Source of the DNA: Streptomyces sp. DG1A-41
GTDB taxonomy: Bacteria > Actinomycetota > Actinomycetes > Streptomycetales > Streptomycetaceae
Length of the DNA stretch: 64,000 nt
NCBI RefSeq assembly: GCF_037055355.1
Contig: NZ_CP146350.1
Coordinates: forward strand, 7,091,001-7,155,000
Direction: 5' to 3'
Part shown: one piece after another, positions 8,335 to 17,088 of the stretch
Layout of the letters: every line of letters begins with the position of its first letter
Position numbering within the stretch: position 1 is the stretch's first letter
Translations under genes and position numbers: made by a program
Notes under the pieces: generated by a model
Seen by the model: the letters and a program-made list of their open reading frames with translations, nothing else
Database searches by the model: none
Told to the model about the DNA's origin: nothing

Positions 8335-9782
8335 CGGGACTCCCGAACCGTGTCGAAGTAGTTCATTCCCTCACCGGTGAAGTCCTCGACCGCGGACTGG
8401 ACTTCCTTCACCGACAGGGATGCGTTCGCGTTGTAGTAGAGCCAGTCCACCTTCAGGTCCCACGCGCGGTCGCCCTTGAACGGCAGATCCACGAACCAGT
8501 GGTTGAAGTTCACGGACATCCCCGAGCGCGGGGAGTACTTGCCGTCGCTGGAGAAGAGCTTCTCGCCGTCCATGCGGTAGGTGACGACGTCGTCCTCGAC
8601 GGTGATCATCATGGTGTGCCAGCCGTCGAGGCTCTTGTTGGTCGTCCTGTAGACGCGGTCGTTGCTCTCGTGGTCGTACCAGGAGACGGTGTCGAGCTTG
8701 GGACCGAGGCGGCCCCAGCCGCCGTTCGGCATGTATTCGTTGTCGAGTTCGCTGTACTTCGTGCCGCTGCCGCCGATCGTGTAGAAGGTCTGGTTGACGT
8801 GGTCGCCGCCCTCGCCCTCCGCCGGATCGTCGCTGAAGTGGATGCGGGCCGCGTAGGTGCCGTCGCGGAACTCGCGGCTCCTGGTGCCCAGACTCGCCTG
8901 CCTGGTGCCCGCCTCGGTGCCGTCGGTGCTCGCCCGCAGGTTGAGCACCTGCCCCTCGGCCAGGGCGCCCTCGGCGGTGGGGAAACTGACGTTCTCCGCC
9001 GACCAGGTGTTCTCGATGCCGGGGCCGCCCTTGCTGGTGCGGACCAGCCAGCCGTGCTTGAACAGGGCCGGGTCCTTGGGACCCTGGTAGGTGAAGTCGT
9101 CGAACAACACTCCGGCCGGGGGAGCCGGCACCGGGTCGGGCGCGGCGGCCTTCGCCGAGGTCTTGTTCTCGTCGCTCGCCTCGGTGCCGTCCGGCTCCTC
9201 ACCCCAGGCGAGGACGCCCCGCTTGTACGCGGTGACCTTCTCCGCCTCCTTGTAGGACGTCATCCGGGCGTCGAAGGAGCGGTCGTCGGACTGCTTCAGC
9301 CGCTTGTGGTCGGTGCGGAAGAGCTGGAGGTCGATGCCCTTGCTGTTGGCGCCGGGCTCGAGGCTGCCCGCGCCGGCCGTGAACCTGACCTCCAGGTAGT
9401 GGTCGGCGGTATCGGTGGCCTTGTCCATCGCGACGACCCGGCCGGCGACGTGCGAGCAGCCGAAGGCGGCGTTGACGCAGTTGAAGGCGTACGACGAGGG
9501 ACCCGGGGCGCCGTCGGCCGTGAAGTAGTACCGGAGCGTCACATCGCTCAACGGCAGTGCCTTCTCCGTATCGTTGAAGACCTCGAACGACGGCTTTGCC
9601 GCCGCGGCGGTGGCCGGGGTGTCGGTCCGGTAGCGGACCTTGAGTTCGGGCGGGTCCGGGTTCGCCGCCTTCCACACGGGATACAGCGCCGTGCCGCCGG
9701 CGGCGACCACCACTAAGAGGAACAGGAGCCTGATCTTGGGCCATACCCGGCGTCGGGGTGTTCGGCGGCGGGTGGACGCCAC
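8331..9782 (-). CDS. Membrane-anchored CBM3 plus GH16-like protein
   Basis: A 483-aa protein. GTG 9782 is chosen because AAGGAG stands 6 bases before it; upstream in-frame codons lack such a site. A basic N-terminus (TRRRTPRRRVWPKIR) and one TM helix (LLFLLVVVAAGG) make it a type II membrane protein. Residues about 45-190 match family 3 carbohydrate-binding modules (KVRYRTD, LSDVTLRYYFT, MTSYKEAEKVTAY, GVLAWGEEP). The C-terminal domain is a GH16/concanavalin-like sandwich with a YSELDNEYMP segment in the place of the ExDxE catalytic motif. It may trim or hold an extracellular glucan-like polymer. The CBM3 is clear; catalytic activity is less sure. Confidence 0.82.
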   Translation of the reverse strand: MASTRRRTPRRRVWPKIRLLFLLVVVAAGGTALYPVWKAANPDPPELKVRYRTDTPATAAAAKPSFEVFNDTEKALPLSDVTLRYYFTADGAPGPSSYAFNCVNAAFGCSHVAGRVVAMDKATDTADHYLEVRFTAGAGSLEPGANSKGIDLQLFRTDHKRLKQSDDRSFDARMTSYKEAEKVTAYKRGVLAWGEEPDGTEASDENKTSAKAAAPDPVPAPPAGVLFDDFTYQGPKDPALFKHGWLVRTSKGGPGIENTWSAENVSFPTAEGALAEGQVLNLRASTDGTEAGTRQASLGTRSREFRDGTYAARIHFSDDPAEGEGGDHVNQTFYTIGGSGTKYSELDNEYMPNGGWGRLGPKLDTVSWYDHESNDRVYRTTNKSLDGWHTMMITVEDDVVTYRMDGEKLFSSDGKYSPRSGMSVNFNHWFVDLPFKGDRAWDLKVDWLYYNANASLSVKEVQSAVEDFTGEGMNYFDTVRESR

Positions 9783-9886
9783 GTAAGACTCCTTCGAGGA
9801 CACCCGGCGGTCTCTGGTGGAGATCATCAGAGCCAGGTAAATAATGGTCGGATTGTGTGAGGATCCTATCTGTGACGGCATGCAGA

Positions 9887-9931
9887 AGGGGGGTGGGGCG
9901 TCCGGATCGTTACCGTACGCCCCACCCCCCT
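9887..9931 (-). terminator. Strong hairpin terminator after fadB
   Basis: A perfect 15-bp stem (9887-9901 with 9917-9931) with a 15-base loop lies directly downstream of the fadB stop at 9945 on the minus strand. Confidence 0.8.
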
Positions 9932-9944
9932 CAGGGGTTACGCG

Positions 9945-12074
9945 TTACGCGGGGACGCTCGCCACGCCCTGCGCCAGGAACCTCTCGCCGTTGACCCGCT
10001 CGGAGACGCCCTCGCGGTCCAGGTACGGCGTGATGCCGCCCAGGTGGAACGGCCAGCCGGCGCCCGTGATGAGGCACAGGTCGATGTCCTGCGCCTCGGC
10101 GACGACGCCCTCGTCGAGCATGATGCCGATCTCCTGCGCCACCGCGTCCAGGACGCGCTCGCGGACCTGCTCCTCCGTCAGGACGCTGTCGCCCTGCTTC
10201 AGCAGCGCGGCGACCTCCGGGTCCAGCTCCGGCTTGCCGCTGTCGTAGACGTAGAAGCCGCGCTTGCCCGCCTCGACGACCGCCTTGAGGTTCGGGGAGA
10301 CCGTGAAGCGGTCCGGGAACGCCTTGTTGAGCGTCTCGGAGACGTGCAGGCCGATCGCCGGACCGACCAGCTCCAGCAGGACGAGAGGAGACATCGGCAG
10401 GCCGAGGGGCTCCACCGCCTTCTCGGCGACCTCGACGGGGGTGCCCTCGTCGATGACGTTCTGGATCTCGCCCATGAAGCGGGTCAGGATGCGGTTCACG
10501 ACGAACGCCGGGGCGTCCTTGACCAGCACCGCGGTCTTCTTCAGCTTCTTGGCGACGCCGAACGCCGTGGCCAGGGAGGCGTCGTCGGTCTGCTCGCCGC
10601 GGACGATCTCCAGCAGCGGCAGCACGGCGACCGGGTTGAAGAAGTGGAAGCCGACGACCCGCTCGGGGTGCTTCAGCTTCGACGCCATCTCCGACACCGA
10701 CAGCGAGGAGGTGTTGGTGGCGAGGATCGCGTGCGCCGGGGCGACCGCCTCGACCTCCGCGAAGACCTTCTGCTTGACGCCCATCTCCTCGAACACGGCC
10801 TCGATGATGAAGTCCGCGTCCGCGAAGCCCTCGGCCTTGTCCAGGACGCCGGTCACCAGCGCCTTGAGGCGGTTGGCCTTGTCCTGGTTGATCCGGCCCT
10901 TGCCGAGCAGCTTGTCGATCTCGGCGTGGACGTAGCCCACACCCTTGTCGACGCGCTCCTGGTCGATGTCGGTCAGCACGACCGGCACCTCCAGGCGGCG
11001 CAGGAACAGCAGCGCGAGCTGGCTGGCCATCAGACCGGCGCCGACGACACCGACCTTGGTGACCGGGCGGGCCAGGCTCTTGTCCGGGGCACCGGCGGGG
11101 CGCTTGCCGCGCTTCTGCACCAGGTTGAAGGCGTAGATGCCGGAGCGCAGTTCGCCGCCCATGATCAGGTCGGCGAGCGCCTTGTCCTCGGCGTCGTAGC
11201 CCTGCTGGAGGTCGCCGTTCTTGGCGGCGGCGATGATGTCCAGGGCGCGGTAGGCGGCCGGGGCGGCGCCGTGCACCTTGGAGTCCGCGATGAAACGGCC
11301 CTTGGCGACGGCCTGGTCCCAGCCCTCGCCGCGGTCGATCACCGGGCGCTCGATCTCCAGCTCGCCCTTGAGGACGGACGCGGTCCAGACCAGCGACTGC
11401 TCCAGGAAGTCCGCGCCCTCGAAGATCGCGTCGGCGATCCCGAGCTCGTAGACCTGCTTGCCCCTGAGCTGCTTGTTCTGGTTGAGGCTGTTCTCGATGA
11501 TCACCGAGACGGCCTTGTCGGCGCCGATCAGGTTCGGCAGCAGCGTGCAGCCGCCCCAGCCGGGGACCAGCCCGAGGAACACCTCGGGCAGCGAGAACGC
11601 CGGGACGGCCGAGGAGACGGTCCGGTAGGTGCAGTGCAGACCGACCTCGACACCGCCGCCCATCGCGGCGCCGTTGTAGTACGCGAAGGTCGGCACGGCC
11701 AGCTTGGACAGCCGCTTGAAGACCTCGTGGCCGCCCTTGCCGATGGCGAGCGCGTGCTCGTACTCCTTGAGGATCTCCACGCCCTTGAGGTCGGCGCCGA
11801 CCGCGAAGATGAATGGCTTGCCGGTGATGCCGACGCCGACGATCTCGCCGTCCGCCGCCTCCTTCTCGACCTGGTCGATCGCGGCGTTCAGGTTCGCCAG
11901 CGAGGCCGGGCCGAAGGTGGTCGGCTTGGTGTGGTCGTGGCCGTTGTCCAGGGTGATCAGGGCGAAGCGCCCGGCACCCAGGGGGAGGTCGAAGTGCCGT
12001 ACGTGCGCACTGGTGACGACCTCGTCCGGGAACAGCTCGGAAGCCTGCTGCAGAAGCTCGGCGGTGGTGCTCAC
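9945..12074 (-). CDS. fadB: Fatty-acid oxidation complex alpha subunit (enoyl-CoA hydratase / 3-hydroxyacyl-CoA dehydrogenase)
   Basis: A 709-aa bifunctional beta-oxidation enzyme. GTG 12074 overlaps the thiolase stop (GTGA). The N-terminal crotonase half has GKPFIFAVGADLKG and NGAAMGGGVEVGLHC, the oxyanion-hole segments, with SLPEVFLGLVPGWGG following. The dehydrogenase half begins at VGVVGAGLMASQLA (Rossmann), with FIIEAVFEEMGVKQ, ATNTSSLSV and HFFNPVAVLPLLEIV, the catalytic-His region. Length and domain order match FadB/FadJ-type proteins. Together with FadA it would convert enoyl-CoA to acetyl-CoA plus shortened acyl-CoA in the cytoplasm. A terminator follows immediately. Confidence 0.95.
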   Translation of the reverse strand: MSTTAELLQQASELFPDEVVTSAHVRHFDLPLGAGRFALITLDNGHDHTKPTTFGPASLANLNAAIDQVEKEAADGEIVGVGITGKPFIFAVGADLKGVEILKEYEHALAIGKGGHEVFKRLSKLAVPTFAYYNGAAMGGGVEVGLHCTYRTVSSAVPAFSLPEVFLGLVPGWGGCTLLPNLIGADKAVSVIIENSLNQNKQLRGKQVYELGIADAIFEGADFLEQSLVWTASVLKGELEIERPVIDRGEGWDQAVAKGRFIADSKVHGAAPAAYRALDIIAAAKNGDLQQGYDAEDKALADLIMGGELRSGIYAFNLVQKRGKRPAGAPDKSLARPVTKVGVVGAGLMASQLALLFLRRLEVPVVLTDIDQERVDKGVGYVHAEIDKLLGKGRINQDKANRLKALVTGVLDKAEGFADADFIIEAVFEEMGVKQKVFAEVEAVAPAHAILATNTSSLSVSEMASKLKHPERVVGFHFFNPVAVLPLLEIVRGEQTDDASLATAFGVAKKLKKTAVLVKDAPAFVVNRILTRFMGEIQNVIDEGTPVEVAEKAVEPLGLPMSPLVLLELVGPAIGLHVSETLNKAFPDRFTVSPNLKAVVEAGKRGFYVYDSGKPELDPEVAALLKQGDSVLTEEQVRERVLDAVAQEIGIMLDEGVVAEAQDIDLCLITGAGWPFHLGGITPYLDREGVSERVNGERFLAQGVASVPA

Positions 12075-13288
12075 TTGTCCCCCTCGAAGTGCGGGTTCTC
12101 CCAGATGACCGTCGCGCCCATGCCGAAGCCGACGCACATGGTGGTCAGGCCGTAGCGGACGTGCGGCTGCTCCTCGAACTGGCGGGCCAGCTGCGTCATC
12201 AGACGGACGCCGGAGGAGGCCAGCGGGTGGCCGAAGGCGATGGCGCCGCCGTACTGGTTGACGCGCTCGTCGTCGTCGGCGATGCCGTAGTGGTCGAGGA
12301 AGGCCAGGACCTGGACGGCGAAGGCCTCGTTGATCTCGAACAGGCCGATGTCGGAGATGGACAGGCCCGCCTGGGCCAGCGCCTTCTCCGTGGCCGGGAT
12401 CGGGCCGTAGCCCATGACCTCCGGCTCGACGCCCGTGAAGGAGTAGGAGACCAGGCGCATCTTCACGGGGAGGTCGTTCTCCCGCGCGAACTCCTCGGAG
12501 GCGATGAGCGAGGCGGTGGCGCCGTCGTTCAGACCGGCCGCGTTACCGGCGGTGACCCGGCCGTGGACGCGGAACGGGGTCTTGAGGCCCCGGAGGTTCT
12601 CCAGGGTCGTGCCCGGGCGCATCGGCTCGTCGGCGGTGACCAGGCCCCAGCCCGTCTCACCGGCCTCGGCGTTGGTCCGGCGCACCGAGACCGGCACCAG
12701 GTCGGCCTGGATCTTGCCGTTGGCGTACGCCTTGGCGGCCTTCTCCTGCGAGCGCACGGCGTACTCGTCGGCGCGCAGCTTGGTGATCTGCGGGTAGCGG
12801 TCGTGCAGGTTCTCCGCGGTCATGCCCATGAAAAGGGCCGACTCGTCGACCAGCTTCTCGCTCACGAACCGCGGGTTCGGGTCGACGCCCTCGCCCATGG
12901 GGTGACGGCCCATGTGCTCGACACCGCCGGCGATGGCGATGTCGTAGGCGCCGAAGGCGACGGAACCGGCGACCGCGGTCACGGCCGTCAGCGCGCCCGC
13001 GCACATGCGGTCGATGGAGTAACCCGGGACGGACTGCGGCAGACCCGCGAGGATCCCGGCGGTGCGGCCGATGGTCAGGCCCTGGTCACCGATCTGCGTG
13101 GTCGCGGCGATGGCGACCTCGTCGATCTTCTTCGGGTCGAGACCGGGGTTGCGGCGCAGCAGCTCCCGGATCGCCTTCACGACGAGGTCGTCGGCACGGG
13201 TCTCGTGGTAGATGCCCTTCGGGCCCGCCTTGCCGAACGGGGTGCGGACGCCGTCTACGAAGACGACGTCCCTGACGGTACGAGGCAC
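12071..13288 (-). CDS. fadA: Acetyl-CoA acyltransferase (3-ketoacyl-CoA thiolase)
   Basis: A 405-aa type II thiolase. GTG 13288 follows GGAGGAG by 7 bases. Visible motifs are the nucleophilic cysteine in DRMCAGALTAV (near residue 93), NEAFAVQVLAF, the catalytic histidine in GGAIAFGHPLASSG, and the C-terminal cysteine in TTMCVGFGMGA. It cleaves 3-ketoacyl-CoA to acetyl-CoA in the last step of beta-oxidation. As first gene of a two-gene operon with fadB it carries the promoter region, which holds two palindromes likely to bind a fatty-acid-responsive repressor. Confidence 0.95.
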   Translation of the reverse strand: MPRTVRDVVFVDGVRTPFGKAGPKGIYHETRADDLVVKAIRELLRRNPGLDPKKIDEVAIAATTQIGDQGLTIGRTAGILAGLPQSVPGYSIDRMCAGALTAVTAVAGSVAFGAYDIAIAGGVEHMGRHPMGEGVDPNPRFVSEKLVDESALFMGMTAENLHDRYPQITKLRADEYAVRSQEKAAKAYANGKIQADLVPVSVRRTNAEAGETGWGLVTADEPMRPGTTLENLRGLKTPFRVHGRVTAGNAAGLNDGATASLIASEEFARENDLPVKMRLVSYSFTGVEPEVMGYGPIPATEKALAQAGLSISDIGLFEINEAFAVQVLAFLDHYGIADDDERVNQYGGAIAFGHPLASSGVRLMTQLARQFEEQPHVRYGLTTMCVGFGMGATVIWENPHFEGDK

Positions 13289-13316
13289 GATGGCTCTCCT
13301 CCAGGGTCCAGGACGC

Positions 13317-13330
13317 TGAGCGCTTGCTCA
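13317..13330 (-). promoter_or_regulatory. Palindromic operator candidate 1 upstream of fadA
   Basis: TGAGCGCTTGCTCA has 5-bp perfect arms (TGAGC/GCTCA) and is centred about 35 bases before the fadA start codon. The form resembles TetR-family operators found at beta-oxidation genes. It would sit downstream of the transcription start, where repressors commonly act. Confidence 0.5.
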
Positions 13331-13336
13331 TCCCAT

Positions 13337-13357
13337 GCTACTTATGAGTAACGTAGC
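13337..13357 (-). promoter_or_regulatory. Inverted repeat 2 upstream of fadA
   Basis: GCTAC and GTAGC arms (13337-13341, 13353-13357) flank an A/T-rich core that contains a smaller TACT-N4-AGTA repeat. It adjoins operator candidate 1. The A/T-rich core may include the -10 element of the fadA promoter. Confidence 0.35.
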
Positions 13358-13395
13358 TGCCCAGTCCTGACATGGCGAGCGGTGAACGTCACATC

Positions 13396-14433
13396 TCACC
13401 GGGGTGGCGCTGTGGACCCTCTCGGGGTCAGCACCGGGGTCGGCACGGGATGTGACCCGGCCGCTCCATTCCCGGTGATCACCCCGAACAAGGTCCGGGC
13501 CACCTCCGCCCCGAACCCGTGCACGTCGTGACTCATGGCGGACAGGGTCGGATGCGTCAGTCGGCACAGCTGCGAGTCGTCCCACGCCAGCAGCGACACA
13601 TCGTCCGGCACCCGCACCCCCATCTCCGCCGCCACCGACAATCCCGCCACCGCCATGATGTCGTTGTCGTACACGATCGCCGTCGGCCGGTCCGGCGGCG
13701 CAGCCGTCAGCAGCGACCGTGTCGCCCGCGCCCCCGCGTCGCCCGAGAAGTCGGTCGCGACCTGCCACGCCCCGGCCAGCGCCAGAGCCCGCGCCGCCTC
13801 GTCGAACGCCGCCGTCCGGATTGCCGTGTGCCCGAGGGCCGCCGCCCCGCCCACCCGGGCGACCCGCCGGTGCCCGAGCGCCGCCAGATACCGCACCGCC
13901 TCCGTCACGGCCGTCCCGTCGTCGGTCCACACGGAGGTGAGCCCCCCGGTCAGCGAGGGATGCCCCACGGCGACCACCGGCAGCCCGAGCCGCTCCACCA
14001 GGCCCACCCGGGGATCGTCGGCCCGGAAGTCGACGAGGATCGACCCGCCGATCTGCCGCCCCCGCCACCACGCCTCCTGGACCCCCAGCTCCTCGTCCAG
14101 ATTCCGTACGAGTCTCAGCAGCAGGGAGCAGGAGTGCTCGGCCAGGACGCTCTCCACGCCGGACACGAACTCCATGTACCAGGGCTCCAGCCCGAGCACC
14201 CGCGCCGGGCGGCACACCGCGAGCCCCACCACGTCCACGCGTGAACCGGCCAGTGTCCGCGCCGTGAGGTTCGGCGCCCAGCCCAGTTCCCGCGCCGCCC
14301 GGAAGATCCGGTCCCGGGTCGCCTCCGACAGCCCGGGCTTGTGGTTGAACGCGAGCGACACGGCGCCCTTGGACACGCCGGCGCGCGCGGCGACGTCCTT
14401 GATGGTGACGCGGGGGGTCGGCGTTGCCGTCAT
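13396..14433 (-). CDS. LacI-family transcriptional regulator
   Basis: A 345-aa repressor. ATG 14433 overlaps the stop of the upstream beta-mannosidase gene (ATGA). The N-terminal helix-turn-helix is clear (VTIKDVAARAGVSKGAVSLAFNHK split over residues 9-32), followed by the hinge helix LSEATRDRIFRAARELGW with the typical LTARTLAG minor-groove segment. The C-terminal half is a periplasmic-binding-protein-like sugar domain with TAIVYDNDIMAVAGL and DVSLLAWDDSQLCRLTHP. Being translated with the mannosidase and facing a divergent sugar ABC operon, it most likely controls both through the paired boxes at 16936 and 16993, with a mannoside-type inducer (inference). Confidence 0.92.
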   Translation of the reverse strand: MTATPTPRVTIKDVAARAGVSKGAVSLAFNHKPGLSEATRDRIFRAARELGWAPNLTARTLAGSRVDVVGLAVCRPARVLGLEPWYMEFVSGVESVLAEHSCSLLLRLVRNLDEELGVQEAWWRGRQIGGSILVDFRADDPRVGLVERLGLPVVAVGHPSLTGGLTSVWTDDGTAVTEAVRYLAALGHRRVARVGGAAALGHTAIRTAAFDEAARALALAGAWQVATDFSGDAGARATRSLLTAAPPDRPTAIVYDNDIMAVAGLSVAAEMGVRVPDDVSLLAWDDSQLCRLTHPTLSAMSHDVHGFGAEVARTLFGVITGNGAAGSHPVPTPVLTPRGSTAPPR

Positions 14434-16925
14434 CGGGTGGGCTCCACGCAGTACAGGGCCGAACGGGCACGTTCCGCGTCCGGAGTCTTCCAGCGGCGCA
14501 CCCCGATGGTCACCTCTTCGCCCGGCAGCAGCGTGACGCGGCCCCGGTCGGCCCGCGCTTCCGGATCCAGCCGGTCGGCCTGGAGCAGCAGGTCCCGGAC
14601 CAGGGTGCGGGCGGTGACCGTGATGCCGCCCGGGGCGAGCGCGACATCGAACTGCGGTGCAGGGTAAGGGATTTCGCGGTCCGGAACCGGGAAGTACAAG
14701 GCCCGCAGCTCGTCTGCGTCTGCGGTGCGGTCCGCCCGGGCGCCCGTGTGCCCGTCCGTTCCCGCGTCCCCGCCTGCGACTGCGCCCGCGTCACCGTCCG
14801 CGCCTGCTCCATCACCCCCGCCCGCGTCCGCACCCCCGCCCGCATCCGCGACGAGAAACTCCTTCGGCCCGGCCGGCGTCAGCTCGCGCGGGACATCCAT
14901 CCGCGCCACCGTCCGCCCTCCGGCGACCAGTTCCACGGTCACCTGCCCCAGCACCTCGCCCTCGACGGACATCCGCCGCAGGGTCAGCGTCGACGTCCAG
15001 TCTTCGTCCGCCTGGTTGACGGCGGCCAGCACCAGCCCGCAGTCCCGCGCCTGGAGCGTCAGCAACCGGTCCGCGTACAGCCGCTTCAGCTCGTGGTACA
15101 GCGGTTTCTCCCGCCCGTCCCCGTCGATCGCCGCCCAGGACGTCACCGGCCAGCAGTCGTTGAGCTGCCAGAGGACCGTGCCCGCGCACACCGGCCAGTG
15201 GGAGCGCCAGTGCTCGATCCCGGCGGCGACCGCACGCGCCTGGTTGACCTGCATCAGGTAGTGCCAACGGTCGAAGTCCCCGTCCGGCACGGCGAAATGC
15301 CGGGCCAGTCCCCGCTCCAGCTTCCCGTTGCCGTCGTCGGCCTTCTGGTGGTGCACCATGCCGGGGGAGTCGGGCGCGAGTTCCTCCCCGGGCAGCGCCC
15401 GACGCAGCGTGGCGTACGCGGGCGGCGCCTGCCAGCCGAACTCGGCGACGAACCGGGGCACGCTCAGCCGGTAGTCGGCGTAGTCCTCATGGTTCCACAC
15501 GTCCCAGGAGTGGTGTGTGCCGTGCGCCGGATCGTTGGGATGCCGGTCCCATGACCCGGACCAGGGGCTCCCCGCCGCGTACGGCCGCGTAGGGTCCAAC
15601 TCGGCCACCACGCGCGGCAGTAGGCCCAGGTAATACCCCTCGCCCCAGGAGTCACCGGCCAGCCGCGGCTCCCAGCCCCAGTCCCGGAAGGCCCACAGGT
15701 TCTCGTTGTTGCCGTTCCACAGCACCAGCGACGGATGCGGCATCAGCCGTACGACGTTCTCCCGGGCCTCGGCTTCCACCTCGCCGCGCAGCGGCTGTTC
15801 CTCCGGGTAGGCCGCGCACGCGAACGGGAAGTCCTGCCAGGCCAGCAGCCCGAGTTCGTCGCAGGCGTCGTAGAAGTCCTCGCTCTCGTAGATCCCGCCG
15901 CCCCAGATCCGTACGAGGTCCACGCCCGCCCCGGCGGCCTGCTCCAGCCGTTCCCGGTAGCGCTCGCGGGTGATCCGGGAGGGGAAGACGTCGTCGGGGA
16001 TCCAGTTGACGCCCCTTACGAAGAGCCGCTCGCCGTTGACGACGAGGGTGAAGCCGGTGCCGTGCCGGTCGGGCCGCCGGTCCAGCTCCACGGTCCGGAA
16101 GCCGATCCGCCGCCGCCACACGTCCAGCGCGTCGTCGCCGTGCAGCAGCCGCAACTCGACGTCGTACAGCGGCTGTTCGCCGTAGCCGCGCGGCCACCAC
16201 AGCCGGACGTCCGGCACGCGCAGCCGTACGACCCCGCCTGTCCCCTCGATCTCCGCGTGGGCCCGCACCCCGCCCACCTCCGCCTCCAGTGCGAGCGGCG
16301 CCTCGACCCGGGCCCGCTCGACCTCCACGGCCAACTCGACGACGCCCACGCCCTCGTCGACCGTGACCAGCGGACGTACCCGGGCGATCCGGGCCGTCGA
16401 CCAGTGCTCCAGGCGCACCGGCCGCCAGATCCCGGCCGTCACCAGGGTCGGCCCCCAGTCCCAGCCGAAGGAGCAGGCCATCTTGCGCAGGTACTGGTAG
16501 GGCTCGGCGTAGGCGGCGGGCCGCTCGCCCAGCCGCCCCCGCACGGCCTCCGCCTCGGCGTAGGCGGAGACGAACCGCACGGCCAGCCGCCCGGACAGCC
16601 CCGTCACGTCGAACCGGTACGAGCGGTGCATGTTGCGCACCTTGCCCAGCAACCGCCCGTCCAGGGAGATCTCGGCGACGGTGTCGAGCCCGTCGAAGAC
16701 CAGGTCGGTCTGCTCCTGCGCGGACGCGTTCGTGAGCTCGCGCTCGTACGTCCAGTCCCGGCGCCCCACCCACGCCACCTCACACTCGTCCCGGCCCAGG
16801 AACGGGTCCGGGATCACCCCGGCCGCCATCAGGTCGGTGTGCACGCAGCCCGGCACGGACGCCGGCAGCGCGTCCGGGCCGTGGCGCAGGATCCATCCGT
16901 CGCCGAGCGGTGTGGCCTCCAGCAT
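14430..16925 (-). CDS. Glycoside hydrolase family 2 beta-mannosidase
   Basis: An 831-aa enzyme. ATG 16925 follows GGGAG by 5 bases. The N-terminal sugar-binding domain starts MLEATPLGDGWILRHG. The TIM barrel contains the acid/base glutamate in WNGNNEN (E408) and the nucleophile in FVAEFGWQ (E495). These are typical of exo-beta-mannosidases acting on manno-oligosaccharides; there is no signal peptide, so it acts in the cytoplasm on imported sugar. The C-terminal region holds an Asp/Gly/Ala-rich insert (residues about 693-737, bases 14715-14849) that looks like a simple-sequence expansion in a surface loop. It is co-translated with the LacI regulator and divergent from the ABC importer. Confidence 0.92.
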   Translation of the reverse strand: MLEATPLGDGWILRHGPDALPASVPGCVHTDLMAAGVIPDPFLGRDECEVAWVGRRDWTYERELTNASAQEQTDLVFDGLDTVAEISLDGRLLGKVRNMHRSYRFDVTGLSGRLAVRFVSAYAEAEAVRGRLGERPAAYAEPYQYLRKMACSFGWDWGPTLVTAGIWRPVRLEHWSTARIARVRPLVTVDEGVGVVELAVEVERARVEAPLALEAEVGGVRAHAEIEGTGGVVRLRVPDVRLWWPRGYGEQPLYDVELRLLHGDDALDVWRRRIGFRTVELDRRPDRHGTGFTLVVNGERLFVRGVNWIPDDVFPSRITRERYRERLEQAAGAGVDLVRIWGGGIYESEDFYDACDELGLLAWQDFPFACAAYPEEQPLRGEVEAEARENVVRLMPHPSLVLWNGNNENLWAFRDWGWEPRLAGDSWGEGYYLGLLPRVVAELDPTRPYAAGSPWSGSWDRHPNDPAHGTHHSWDVWNHEDYADYRLSVPRFVAEFGWQAPPAYATLRRALPGEELAPDSPGMVHHQKADDGNGKLERGLARHFAVPDGDFDRWHYLMQVNQARAVAAGIEHWRSHWPVCAGTVLWQLNDCWPVTSWAAIDGDGREKPLYHELKRLYADRLLTLQARDCGLVLAAVNQADEDWTSTLTLRRMSVEGEVLGQVTVELVAGGRTVARMDVPRELTPAGPKEFLVADAGGGADAGGGDGAGADGDAGAVAGGDAGTDGHTGARADRTADADELRALYFPVPDREIPYPAPQFDVALAPGGITVTARTLVRDLLLQADRLDPEARADRGRVTLLPGEEVTIGVRRWKTPDAERARSALYCVEPTR

Positions 16926-16935
16926 GCGCACTCCC

Positions 16936-16947
16936 TTAACCGGTTCA
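16936..16947. promoter_or_regulatory. LacI-type operator box A
   Basis: TTAACCGGTTCA has a perfect AACCGGTT core with the central CpG usual for LacI-family operators. It lies just upstream of the beta-mannosidase ribosome site. A matching box B lies 57 bp away, in the shared divergent promoter. Confidence 0.6.
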
Positions 16948-16992
16948 GCGAAGAGTCGTGTACAGGGTTCACATCGTTGGCGGGAATGGGAC

Positions 16993-17004
16993 TTTACCGG
17001 TTGA
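16993..17004. promoter_or_regulatory. LacI-type operator box B
   Basis: TTTACCGGTTGA differs from box A at only two positions. Its centre is 57 bp from that of box A, and a further AGCGCT half-palindrome follows within a few bases (GAGAAAGCGCTGTC). It lies between the divergent mannosidase and ABC receptor genes, consistent with repression by the neighbouring LacI protein. Confidence 0.55.
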
Positions 17005-17088
17005 GAAAGCGCTGTCAGAGTGCCGAACCAGCCATACCGCACGTGCTCTTCCGTCCCGAGTTCCTCTCCGCGAACGGAGCTGATGCAC

